Shown here piece after piece: positions 1 to 10,100 of a DNA stretch of 64,000 bases. The notes beneath the pieces were generated by a model. That model ran no database searches. It had not been told where the DNA came from and worked only from the letters and a program-made list of their open reading frames with translations. The DNA is taken from assembly GCA_026214975.1 (NCBI GenBank), contig CM047810.1:99588316-99652315 (forward strand), written 5' to 3'. The position numbers and the translations under genes were made by a program. The DNA comes from Gentiana macrophylla (Eukaryota > Streptophyta > Magnoliopsida > Gentianales > Gentianaceae). Position 1 is the stretch's first letter; the number at the start of each line of letters is the position of its first letter.

Positions 1-1367
1 GAACTTAAACAAAAAAAGATTTGGCCACAAGTAACTGGTGCCGTTTATTACATAAGTGAAAAATGACAACAATAATAATCTGATTAAATGAAAAGTGAAG
101 TATACAAAAAATCATTTATATGTATACAAAACTTAACATGATTCTCCAATCCAGAAGCTGTTGAAAACAAATTAGTTTTCTGAAATTGATCAACAAGGTG
201 AGACTGGCTATTCACCTTAAAACCATCATTAACACCCCTGTTGCAAACGATTCGGCAACATTTACAACCCTTTCAAACAAGCATAACCGTAATAACATTG
301 ATCAACACAATGTACCTCATTATTACATATCGAACAATTAAAATTACCTATCCAAGTGAATTGCCAGAGTCGGAATTCACATTATGGGCTCCTCAATTCT
401 TATGAGCTGATGTGAATATGTTGTACAATTCAGCAAGACATGCAAAACACAAACACAATGAAACAATGAAACACCGTAAAAATCAAGAAGGAGTGGGCCT
501 CACGAGTAGAATCATTAAGCCTTGAAGCAAAGAAGAATGCATAAAAATGAAACTCACTTAAGTCATTTGAAAATCGGGTGAGACATGTGTCCACACAAAT
601 TCATCACATTCACGCTTTCAACTTCCTTTTTCGACTATGGGGCGCCCCATTAGAAATCTCACGACTTTTCTTTGAGTATATTGGGAGAACTAAAGCTGAA
701 AAAAACTGTTCAACCGTAAATACATCTTATCATGTCAAAAGAAAAGCAAAATAATCCAAAAACAAGTCGGAAAAATAAAAAGATTGAGGGTAACCTTGTA
801 AACCGAGTACAAGAAGAGCAACTTTCCTTAGTAATCTCCTGTGTTCAAATTCGAGATAAGAACATAAGAATAAAGCAAAGCAAGCCAAGTTCCTAAATAT
901 GAATCAAACATTTAGAAAATATAGAGCAGACAACAATCGAACATGAACCACACAATGCCAATTATAAAAGAACACAAACTTAGACAGGTTAACAAAGGCA
1001 ACATAAATTCACCTATGTTCCTTATTATCTTAAGCATGAAAACATCATAATACCATGGTTACATTCTTATCTCAGTGCCACAAAATCTTGTTCTCTCCTG
1101 CTATACTCACCCAACACCCAATTCATGCTTGCATACTAAACAATCATGAAAAAGGATGACATTCACCACAGCTGTAACTGTCAAACATGTAGATGAAGCA
1201 GAAATTTCTAAGCATGTAGATGATGCAATGAATCGAATTTTAGAACAGGCAAGTGAAGCGTCAAATTTAACTAAAAGAAACATTGAGATCAAAATTGAAA
1301 TAATAAACGCAAAACAGAAATCAAATGGTTATAATACTTGTACGAAGTAAAACCAAAGAGGAATTAC
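1..1367. other. AT-rich spacer or intron, no gene assigned
   Basis: I see no long open frame or recognisable domain. If the minus-strand exon proposed just to the right is real, this stretch would be its first intron and later exons. Short frames such as the one at 1156-1350 look like chance. This part is not represented in the second block. Confidence 0.4.
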
Positions 1368-1538
1368 CAGTGATGGAAGAGCATACAAGGCGGAGAAATC
1401 AAAGCAAGTGTCGGTTTGAGAATCCGTCGTGGCAAAGGTGATGATTAAGAGATCGACCACCGGAAGAGAAGAGCAGAGATCGATCGCCGGCGACGTAAAT
1501 GGTGGCGACACGAACAAACATCCGCCGTCGAGGATCAT
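1368..1538 (-). CDS. possible 5' coding exon of an unidentified gene (partial)
   Basis: The stretch 1400-1630 is clearly richer in G+C and CpG than its surroundings, as plant 5' exons often are. On the minus strand an ATG at 1538 opens a frame beginning MILDGGCLFVSPPF. It runs about 57 codons to a plausible splice donor, CTG followed by GTAATT, at 1362-1370. An upstream ATG at 1589 starts only a short frame. No domain is recognised. The rest of the gene would lie to the left, possibly beyond the window. It could equally be an untranslated leader. This is a weak call based on composition and one donor-like site. Confidence 0.25.
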
Positions 1539-1639
1539 TTTCTTCCCGTCGATTGGTCAGAGGAGGGAGGAGAAGGCAGGCGGACCGATGGTTTCCATCG
1601 TCTTCGTTGGGGAAATAGGTTTCAGTCGATGACAGCGGC

Positions 1640-2050
1640 TTTTCCCTAACCCGTTTCAGGAATACTAATATTATTTTTCTATTGAAATAGGAAATGAGAA
1701 CGTGGTTTTGTGATGCAACTCGAATTCCTTTTTATTCTCGTAATCAGAATTCGAATTCTTCTTAAAAGAAAAAAAAAAAAAAAAAAGCTCAAGTTCGCTC
1801 GGTTATAAAGATGCTTGCAAACGAGCTTGAATTCGATAAGTAATGTCAAATTCGTGTTCGAACTCATGTTTGTAAAATTTGAAGTATTTTCTCACAAAAA
1901 TCGAAGTAAGCTCGACTCGATAAGCTTAGTTCTCGACTTCGATTCGAATTACAACTTATTATTAAGAATTTCATGATGAAGATAGTTGTCACTGTAGAGC
2001 CATGTCTTAAAATCTATACCCATGACTTGAAGGTGAGACTATACATTTTG
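1640..2050. repeat. decayed dispersed repeat, AT-rich
   Basis: A run of 18 A at about 1769-1786 is followed by text rich in the words AAGCTCGA, CGAGCTTGAATTCG and GCTCGACTCGATAAGCTT. Similar wording returns at 2340-2480, suggesting pieces of one dispersed repeat on either side of the CACTA-like segment. No coding frame or family is identified. Confidence 0.3.
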
Positions 2051-2210
2051 TGACAACCTACCAAACATTTTGTGAGAAATCTTTTCTTTATCACTAATTA
2101 ATAAGACTTCTTGTGACAAACTAAGTTATTCTCACTAGATGCTATCCTTTGTGACAAATCTATTGTTTGTCACCAAAAGTTTGTCACCAAAAGATGTTTT
2201 TTTTGTAGTG
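2051..2210 (-). mobile_element. CACTA-like transposon terminus (one end only)
   Basis: Read on the minus strand, the segment begins at 2210 with CACTACAAAAAAAA, the usual start of plant CACTA (En/Spm) terminal repeats. It is followed by several copies of the short word GTGACAAA or its reverse complement, near 2051, 2112, 2151, 2168 and 2182. That resembles the subterminal repeats of this superfamily. No matching opposite end or 3-bp target duplication was found. CACTGTAG near 1991 is not a good partner. It is probably a truncated or non-autonomous remnant. Confidence 0.4.
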
Positions 2211-2937
2211 ACAGCTGATGCAGTTGTCAAAATACTTGTTTATTCACCGACCACAAAGCGCCATGAGGTACATATACATATGCGATGATATTGCAAACAT
2301 TTATGTATCGAGTTGAGCAACATTTCAAAACAATTATGCGCGATCTCGGCTTGATCAGATTATTCGAGCATAAGAAATTTGCTCGAAATCGTTCGATTAA
2401 GAATTGATGATGCTCAAGTTTGGCTCGATTATTCTTGATAGAATTTTGAGCACTTTCAAGCTCGAATTTTAGCTCTTGCAGCCCGGGAAAATCTTGAGTT
2501 TCAAAGTGCATGTTCGAAATCGACACGTTAACCTTGATGAATCGCTAAGTTCAACCGGTTAACATTGCATTTTGACATCTCCGCACCCACCAGGTAGAGA
2601 CACCAAATAAAAATTTCTCGAGAATTGTAAAAAAAAAAAAGAGAGATAATTATGAATGGACTTGGGTGCATTGAGGACTTCGGAATTTTTTTTTTTTTTT
2701 GTGTGAAAGGGAAATATGTTAGTCAATATGATGTGATATTGTCCAAGGGAAATAACGTGCTTGACTATGTTTAAAAAAAAAAAAAAATTTATTAATGAAT
2801 AAATAAATAAATAACGTGCTTGACTTGACTAATAAATGAATGAGGAATAATGGAGTTTTTGTGGACATCAGTTTGCCGTGTCATGACTTCCAAATGAGTC
2901 AAAATGTTAACTCATTCCTTGAATATCCTTTATTTAT
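2211..2937. other. AT-rich spacer with homopolymer and AATA tracts
   Basis: It contains A and T runs near 2630, 2688 and 2774 and an AATAAATAAATAAATA microsatellite near 2796. A 99-codon minus frame at 2227-2526 has no recognisable features and is not called. Confidence 0.4.
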
Positions 2938-2939
2938 TA

Positions 2940-3202
2940 CTTCATCCGTTTTAATTTATCTGATACATTTGTCAAAATCACGTATATTAAGGATGTGAGT
3001 TAATGCGTTAACTTTTATAATGAAATGACTAGAACGCACTTTGATATAACTAATGTGGCATTGTTTTTTATATCTTCTACCGTAATAAATAAGGGTAAAT
3101 CAAGTAAAAATATAAGAAATGTTGCATTGAAAACTGTACTGCTTAACATAAAATGGAACAAAACATTTTGAAAACTGCATCAGTTAGTATGAACGGAGGG
3201 GG
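2940..3202. mobile_element. Stowaway-like MITE
   Basis: A 263-bp AT-rich element with imperfect terminal inverted repeats: the left end begins CTTCATCCGTTTTAATTTAT and the right end, reverse-complemented, begins CCCCCTCCGTTCATACTA. It is flanked by TA on both sides (2938-2939 and 3203-3204). The CTCCCTCCGT-type terminus with a TA target duplication is characteristic of Tc1/mariner-type Stowaway MITEs in plants. There is no coding capacity. The first base of the second contig (34988) matches the interior of this element at about 3047. Confidence 0.65.
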
Positions 3203-3204
3203 TA

Positions 3205-3574
3205 TTTTCTTATCAATCAATATAGTGATAATTGTCGAGGGTCTTTGCTCTTGACAACACATTTATGTTCAAGACACTATAGTAAAATTCGATTTCTTTA
3301 AAATTGAATTTATCTAGAAGTATCGGTAGATTTATTGTCGTGTCAATAATAGCGACCTTATTAAGATCTACAACAATAATTAATTAATAAAAGTAGTTCA
3401 GTATATAAGTTTTCTGTATCCGTAACACACTTGATCATAACGAGATTCATATCAATCAATGATTTATTATTCTAGATCAATGGTCTAAAAGTGTTAGATC
3501 TATTTATAAAATGGTTAAACTCTAACCATAAATTTCTCCACCCCTGTCTCACGGGATGAATGGAAATGTTAATC
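3205..3574. other. AT-rich spacer, nothing recognised
   Basis: No frames, repeats or RNA features that I can support. The block-B counterpart is about 35146-35520. Confidence 0.4.
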
Positions 3575-3575
3575 A

Positions 3576-3665
3576 TATAACCTAGTGGCTTAGAGACATA
3601 TACTTGCTATTATACCAAACAATTGAAACAAATCGTCCTCTTACGGGTTCGAACCTCCACACGTT
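3576..3665 (+). repeat. possible tRNA-derived SINE head
   Basis: The words CCTAGTGGCTTAGAGA (about 3580) and GGGTTCGAACCTCC (about 3645) resemble the A and B boxes of an RNA polymerase III promoter as found in plant SINEs. Their spacing of about 65 nt is longer than in a tRNA. No tRNA fold, poly-A or poly-T tail, or target duplication was established. The same segment lies at about 35526-35614. Confidence 0.3.
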
Positions 3666-4780
3666 AGCACTAGGTCTAGCTGTCCGTTTAAGGCACCCAA
3701 ACCCTTTACTATGTCATGTCTTGTGGACATGATAGAAACATTTATGTATCATATGAAGACGGTAAAAGCACCAATTATGGCATCCTATACAAAACAAAAA
3801 TAATATTGTTCAAGCTATTAATTAAGATGGAAGAAAAATGAAAGAATGCATAATTCCATGGCTTATTTGTAACACCAGGTGTTTGTTTTTTGTTTTTGTT
3901 TTAAAGTAAAACATGTTTATTACGTCGTATCTAACTCGCAAGTTTCAAGTACAGCAGGGGGCAGAGAAGCACCCCAAGATCAAACCTACGACATGCACAA
4001 CCCCGCCAAAGCTAAACAATGTGCAAAGCTTATTAGCCGCGCTGATTTAACAAAAGAAAAAGAACAAGTCATGAAAGACGTAGCCAAATTCAAACAATCT
4101 AACGCCAAAAATCCCAAAGAGGAGAGACTCGTTTCCTTAGACTGAGGACGCTGAAAGTTAGCCAAGGATGAGGGCATGATGGAATAGAAGATTGATTGTG
4201 GAAAAACTGTAAATTGATTGTATTGATCTTATATACTAGGAAATTGAATAAACTGATTGAGAAAATTAGGGTAATCGAATATTTACAATTATTACAAATA
4301 TAATTTCTAATTAAGTTCAAAAATAGTTCTTATAGACTAAAAATCATATATTTATTCTACAATCGTGCACACGATGCATAAAGAGAAACAACAACAACCA
4401 ATGAGTGTACGTAAATACTTGAGGTCTCGGAACCAAAAGGTCCCGAGTTCAAAGCATTTTTTGATTATGAAAAAAAATAACAACAAAAGGCAGATGCCGC
4501 CAGCATTGAAAATCAAAACAGGCCATTGAGTAGTAAAACTACTAAGAAAGCAAAACAACAGAAACAACAAGACAGAAAATGCTGAAAATTCTGACAACAC
4601 CACCACCTCAACGAAGCAAGCAAAAAGATCGGCCACCAAACACCGCATCACAATAGCTCAAACAAATTAAATGGCCAAGAGACCTGAATAAACAAAAACT
4701 TGAGTAGTAAATACACCAAAACTTCAAAATAAACAACGTTAAAAAGACATATTACCAAAGACATGCCTTATTAGATGTCA
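3666..4780. other. no gene recognised
   Basis: Contains an 88-codon plus frame (3879-4145) and overlapping minus frames, all low-complexity Lys/Asn/Ser-rich. None has domain features, and block B does not preserve the frame. A second pol-III B-box-like word, GGTCCCGAGTTCAAAGC, occurs near 4438. This could be the 3' flank of the minus-strand genes to the right. Confidence 0.35.
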
Positions 4781-4794
4781 TTCAAAAAGAGACC

Positions 4795-5040
4795 AATATT
4801 CATCGATGGTCTCGCCATGATCTACATATGTGCAGGGGACATAATGCTTAATCATTAGTATATCTTCAATCGAATGTTTTATTGTTTTTTTACCCAAATC
4901 AATGCTAGGCTAAATGTTTTCTTAATCGAATCGTGTAACCAGTAATTCAAACCCAGCCTATGTAGTTGTTCAATCTGTTGCATGTTATACATCTGCCGTC
5001 TCAGCGGAAGGTAGGTCGTGTGTAATATAAATAAGCAAAT
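4795..5040 (-). pseudogene. terpene-synthase-like exon fragment
   Basis: Minus-strand translation around 5020-4910 reads LPLRRQMYNMQQIEQLHR followed by LGLNYWLHDSIKKTF. This resembles the N-terminal alpha-barrel stretch of plant terpene synthases, where a consensus like QLELIDxLQRLGLSYHFExEIK is usual (known from the family, not searched). After KKTF the similarity ends at a possible donor (GTAAAA). No DDxxD-containing exon or other terpene synthase segment is visible nearby. It is probably a stranded exon or relic. A chance resemblance cannot be excluded. Confidence 0.3.
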
Positions 5041-5510
5041 AATGGGGAATATTTCAACATAAGCTATTGAAATAACCCAAGTGAAGCATATAAGTGTGTT
5101 TTTCCGCTGAAGCTACGAAACTGAAGATCAACAATGAATACAGGCTATTTCAATAAATTGAAGAGAAAAGAAATTACTGAAAGGTTATGTCCATCTTTTT
5201 TTTGAGCGATAAAAACATAACAAAATATCAAAACTCATAATTTCTCCCGTGCGTTCTATTTGGTGCAGCTAAAATCAGCAATGAATTATCGTTCCGTTCA
5301 ACTTGAACCTTCAAACGTTCGATGCTTTATTTATAAGAGCATAATTTAAAAATGATGCAACAAAACAATTTAAAAACGGAACATCGAAAATTTGGATTAT
5401 CCAAAATGACTGCAAATATACTAAAAACAACTACAAAGACATAACAAAACAAACAATCAAGCTTGCTAACTAACCGGTTTGAGGTCGAGCTCCACTCCAT
5501 GCTATCGCAT

Positions 5511-6820
5511 CTACCGGAGATCGGGCTCTTGTTTGTCATGTGCCACCTCACCATCTTTGTTAATGAATATTGTGGACGTGCAGTTCTCTAGCGAAGCCAA
5601 ACTCATCTTATGAGACAAATATATTGCATCACCACTATACTTCCTTTCCTGAGAGCTCTTCACCGTTGCTTCTAGAAGGCTCTTTGGAATGCTCTTCACC
5701 GTTCCTTCCAGAATGTCATAAACATAGAGTATTTTGCTCGACAGGATAGCTAGCTTTCCATCAACAACAAAGAATTCCACCAATCGCTACCCAATAGAAC
5801 GAATTTCTACGTTCTTGTTTACGGTGTATTCAGTGGCTGTCCACAACTGCTCCGCATTATCTTCCAATCTCCATATAGTGATTTTGCGAGACAAAATTAG
5901 GATGTAAGAGAGAATGCCATCAATATTTAGCAAACGTGTGTTTTGAGGCTCACACTCGGTACTCAAGGGGACGGGACAAGGTATGACCGTAAATTCTTCA
6001 ATTATTGAATCAAATTTCATGACATCATTACGACCACCGTAATTGTACCCTTGCTCAGTGTACCCAAGCCCATAATCAATCATCCAATAAAGGTTATTGT
6101 TGATCAATAATGGTTTTGTGTACCCCAACTTACGTCGGCCACCACACGGGTTCGTAATCGTTTTCAAGGATGGATTGGAACCTAAATTAAGAACCTTGTA
6201 CTCAGTTTTTATTTCATGCGGAAGGCAGAGGGGGCTGACTGCTGATTCTTCTATCTCCAGAAGAACGCAATATTCGTTCAGTAAAGGATGAAAATACACT
6301 CCATGCATCTGGTCGTTGTGAAGTTCTTTAGGAAGGTTTATCGTCACACATTCATGACTAGGCCTTGCAGGTTTAGAATAACGAACTTTGCTTCCGCGAA
6401 TCATGTTTGTATTCTTTTTTTTGTGAATGAAGCATGTATGTATTCATGTAAGACAATTAGCCCATCATAAGAAGCCTGTGTGCACGGGATGATTTAGTAA
6501 AGTTTCCGAATAAAAAAGGAATGTATGTCTCATTAACATGGTTTCATCAGTTCCCACCAGATTATCTAAGGCAAAGAGGTCTAATCCAAAATGAATAGTA
6601 CCTCTCAAACAACAATAGTTGGAATGCTCTTTCTCAAGTGTAAGTCCACAAAATAGCGAGACAAGGTTGAATCTCTCCATGTTTTGCAAACAAGCCGACA
6701 TCTCATTGCATTTTTAGCCGGAAGTCTACTTAGAATATTTATGACTATTTCATCATGAAGAAATGGTATGCCTTTGTTTTTCTTCGATTTCTCCCTAATC
6801 TTTTCAGTTATCGTATCCAT
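5511..6820 (-). CDS. F-box protein with F-box-associated domain (frames broken)
   Basis: Likely the substrate-recognition subunit of an SCF ubiquitin ligase. The ATG at 6820 is chosen because an F-box follows at about residues 17-60: IPFLHDEIVINILSRLPAKN, then RCRLVCKTWRD. The downstream part resembles the F-box-associated interaction domain: RGTIHFGLDLFALDN (about 6600), a 205-codon frame at 5787-6404 with MKFDSIIEEFTVIPCP, and a C-terminal frame (5511-5783) ending at a stop at 5511-5513. Expected length is about 435 residues, normal for this large plant family. The frame changes at least four times: near 6610, near 6490 before YDGLIVLHEY, at the A8 run near 6420 (which must be nine for the frame to hold), and near 5785. 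Block B breaks in different places, so some lesions are probably sequencing errors. It is divergent from the plus-strand gene at 14415. Confidence 0.75.
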
Positions 6821-6977
6821 TTAGAGGAACCGGACAAGAAGACAAGACTTACGAGCGTTAGAAATTGACGCTACGCGATGGACTCCGGGTTTGGTATAGA
6901 TCGTTGGCCTTAGTCTCAAGTCCCCATTTATCACCACAAACCACAACTGAAATCGGCTACTCCCCTCCTGTTCAACA

Positions 6978-6982
6978 CCATC
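6978..6982. repeat. target-site duplication CCATC, left of copia element
   Basis: CCATC abuts the left LTR at 6978-6982 and is repeated exactly at 13536-13540 after the right LTR, as expected for a 5-bp staggered integration. Confidence 0.9.
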
Positions 6983-7183
6983 AGAAAGAACCGTTAGAAG
7001 GAGGATGGAATATTTTGTATATTATCCAGAATAATAACTCAGTACACAGCATGTGAGTATATATACTCACATTACACACAATAAACAAAACACATGGTAC
7101 ACTCACATAATGCCAAGTGTCCATAGTAACAAACTATCATTATCCACTAGTAATAATAATTAATTAACATCTATTTCTTAACA
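6983..7183 (-). repeat. copia 3' LTR
   Basis: 201 bp, apparently identical to the LTR at 13335-13535. In element orientation it begins TGTTAAGAAA and ends GGTTCTTTCT, so the termini are TG...CT rather than TG...CA. It contains a TATATATACTCAC stretch near 7058 that could be a core promoter or processing region. Confidence 0.92.
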
Positions 7184-10100
7184 TCCCCCCTCAAACTAAA
7201 TGTGGGAACACCAAGCACATTAAGTTTGGTTCTGAAAGCAGCAAGCTGAGGGCCTGGCAAGGCTTTTGTTAGAGAATCTGCAACCTGCATAGATGAAGGG
7301 ACAAATCTGACAGACAGCTGCTTGTTTAGCACTTGATCCCTAACATAGTGAACATCAACCTCTATGTGTTTAGTCCTAGCATGATACACAGGGTTGTAGG
7401 CAAGAAAAGTGGCACTCAAATTATCACACCAAGCAACTGGTATTCCTGATAGAGCAATTCCCATTTCTTTTAACAACTGCTTGATCCAAAACATTTCTGA
7501 GGAAAGGTTAGCCAAGGACCTATATTCGACTCAGCACTTGATCTGGAAACAACAGTCTGTTTTTTTGAACTCCAAGAAACCAGAGAGTTTCCTATATAAA
7601 CACAATAGCCAGCAAAGGATTTCCTATCTGGAGGATAGCATGTCCAATCAGCATCACAAAAGCCATTCATAGCAATGGATCCATCTGAACTAAAAAACAG
7701 ACCATAATTGAGAGTACCTTTAACATATCTGAGAAGTCGTTTCAAAGACTGCCAATGCACCTGAGTGGGATTCTGCATATATTGGCTCAAGTAGTTTACA
7801 GAATATGCTAGGTCTGGCCTTGTATTAGTGAGGTATTGTAAACCTCCTATTGCACTTCTGTAGATTGTTGAATTTTGCATAGGCTCACCTTGATTTGGCA
7901 ATAGATGTTGTCCTGGTATCATTGGTGTGGTACAGGGCTTAAGATGTTCCAGATTCAGTCTCTTCAAGAGCTGAGATGCATAGTGGCCCTGTATTAAATA
8001 CAGTCCATCAGAAGTTCTGTGTGCCTCCATTCCCAAAAAGTGTGAGATGGACCCCAGATCCTTCAAAGCAAACTTTGAATTGAGCATGCCAACAAATTTC
8101 TTGATAAGATTTTGAGAGTTGCCTGTCACCAAAATATCATCTACATACACCAAAACATATAATAACTGATGATTAACTTTGAGTATGAATAGAGAAGAGT
8201 CTGCAACTGACTGCTTAAAACCCCAATTTAGCATCTGCAACCTTAATGCACCAAACCAGGCTCTAGGGGCCTGTTTTAGGCCATATAATGCCTTCTGTAA
8301 CTTACATACATAGTGTGGCTTTGTATGATCAATAAACCCTTCTGGCTGCATCATATATACATCCTCCATTAATGGTCCATTAAGGAAAGCATTATCTATA
8401 TCAACCTGATGTATGTGCCAATTAAGACTCACTGCCAGGGCCAGGACAACTCTGATTGTAGAGGCCTTTGCAACAGGACTAAAGGTCTCTGTAAAATCCA
8501 CTCCATATGTCTGATGAAACCCTTTTGCCACCAATCTGGCTTTATGCTTGAGTACTGTGCCATCTGGTTTCATTTTGAGCTTGAAAACCCACCTGCAGCC
8601 AACAGGATTTTGTGTACCAGAAGGTGGAACAAGGGTCCATGTCCCATTTCTTTGCAGTGCCTCAAACTCAGTGACCATAGCAGCTTTCCACTCAGCACAG
8701 TTTAATGCTTCTGAGACTTTAGTAGGTTCAGAAAGGTGATCAGGTAGTGTGGTGGACTGTATTTGGGCTGAGTAGGTTTTGGGTTTGTAGATTCCACTTT
8801 TGGAACGAGTTTGCATGGGATGGCCTTGTTGTGGAGGTGGTGGTATCACATGAGTTTGAGGACTAGGTACAGGAGTAGAAACACTTTGTTGATCTGGAGG
8901 TGAATGTATTTCTGGTGAGAGACTGTGATGGGCAGGACTTGTGTTGGATAACAGGGAATTTTGTGGAGAGATTGTTGTAGTAGGTGATGATGCATTGGGT
9001 ATATTTACTGACATAGTAGGTGACTCAAGGATTTGAGGATTAGCACAAGTATTAGTGGATGCAGCAGGCATGTCAACAGATGAAGTTTCCACAGATAATG
9101 GCTCTTGTTGTAACTGGTAGGATGAACCAACTGGAAGGCTAGTAACCAGCTGAGGATCAGTAAGAACTTCTCTATGAGGTCCTAACAGAAACTTATCCTT
9201 AAAGGGAAATTCAGATTCATTGAAAACAACATTTCTGGTAATAAAGATCCTACCAGACTCATCTAAACATTTATAACCTTTATGAGAAGGACTGATGCCT
9301 AAATATGTGCACTTAGTAGTGTGAAATCTGAATTTAGTGGAGTTAAAAGGTCTAAGATGAGGGAAGCAGGTACAACCTGATAAGTCCACCATATGTGGTT
9401 ATTCTTGGATCATTTTGGCCTATTTCAATGCCTATTTTGTGATTTTCGTATGATAAATTACCTTTTTGGACTAGATTACTGCTGTGGCTTTGATATTTTG
9501 CAGATATGATGAATCCGAGCATAAAAGGCAATGAAAACGAGCTAAAAAGAAGTCAAAATCATGAAGGCAAGAAGAATCACACCTGTGTGTGGAAGAATGA
9601 AACAGGGTGTGAAAAAATGCAGAAACTATCCAGATTTTCTACAGGCCAACGAAATGTTCTGATTGGTTGACACAACTTCCAACGTGATTTTCATGTTGAT
9701 GGCGCAAATTTGGACATTTTTAGGGAATTTTATTTTAGGAGATAAATTACACAATTTAAATTAAGGAAAATTCCTATTTATCCTAAAATAATTTCCTTAA
9801 ATTGAAAAAAGGATGATCATTCACGCCATTCATGAAGTTTTAGGCGACTTTTTCCTTCTTTTCTTCAGCATCATCTCCCATCCCCAAGAACAAGGATTCT
9901 AGGGTTTAAGAATTCAAGAACGAAGCTTTTTTGAGGTTTGATTATTTTATGCAATACTTTGACGGTTTATCTCTCTCTTTTCTCCTTTCTTCTATTTATT
10001 TATTTTTCTTGTCAAAGTATGAATTTTATGATTGAATCTTGGAATATTGATATGGAACGTGAGTAGATATCAGTTTCTAGGATTAGGAGAAACCCGGATA

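Noticed and set aside
3576..3665. A functional tRNA gene
   Set aside because: A and B boxes are too far apart and no cloverleaf can be drawn; kept only as a weak SINE-like call.
3879..4145. 88-codon plus frame
   Set aside because: Low-complexity, no domain, and not preserved in the block-B copy (35880-36113).
8409..8739. Plus-strand frames of 63-98 codons
   Set aside because: Antisense shadows of the intact copia reverse transcriptase frame.
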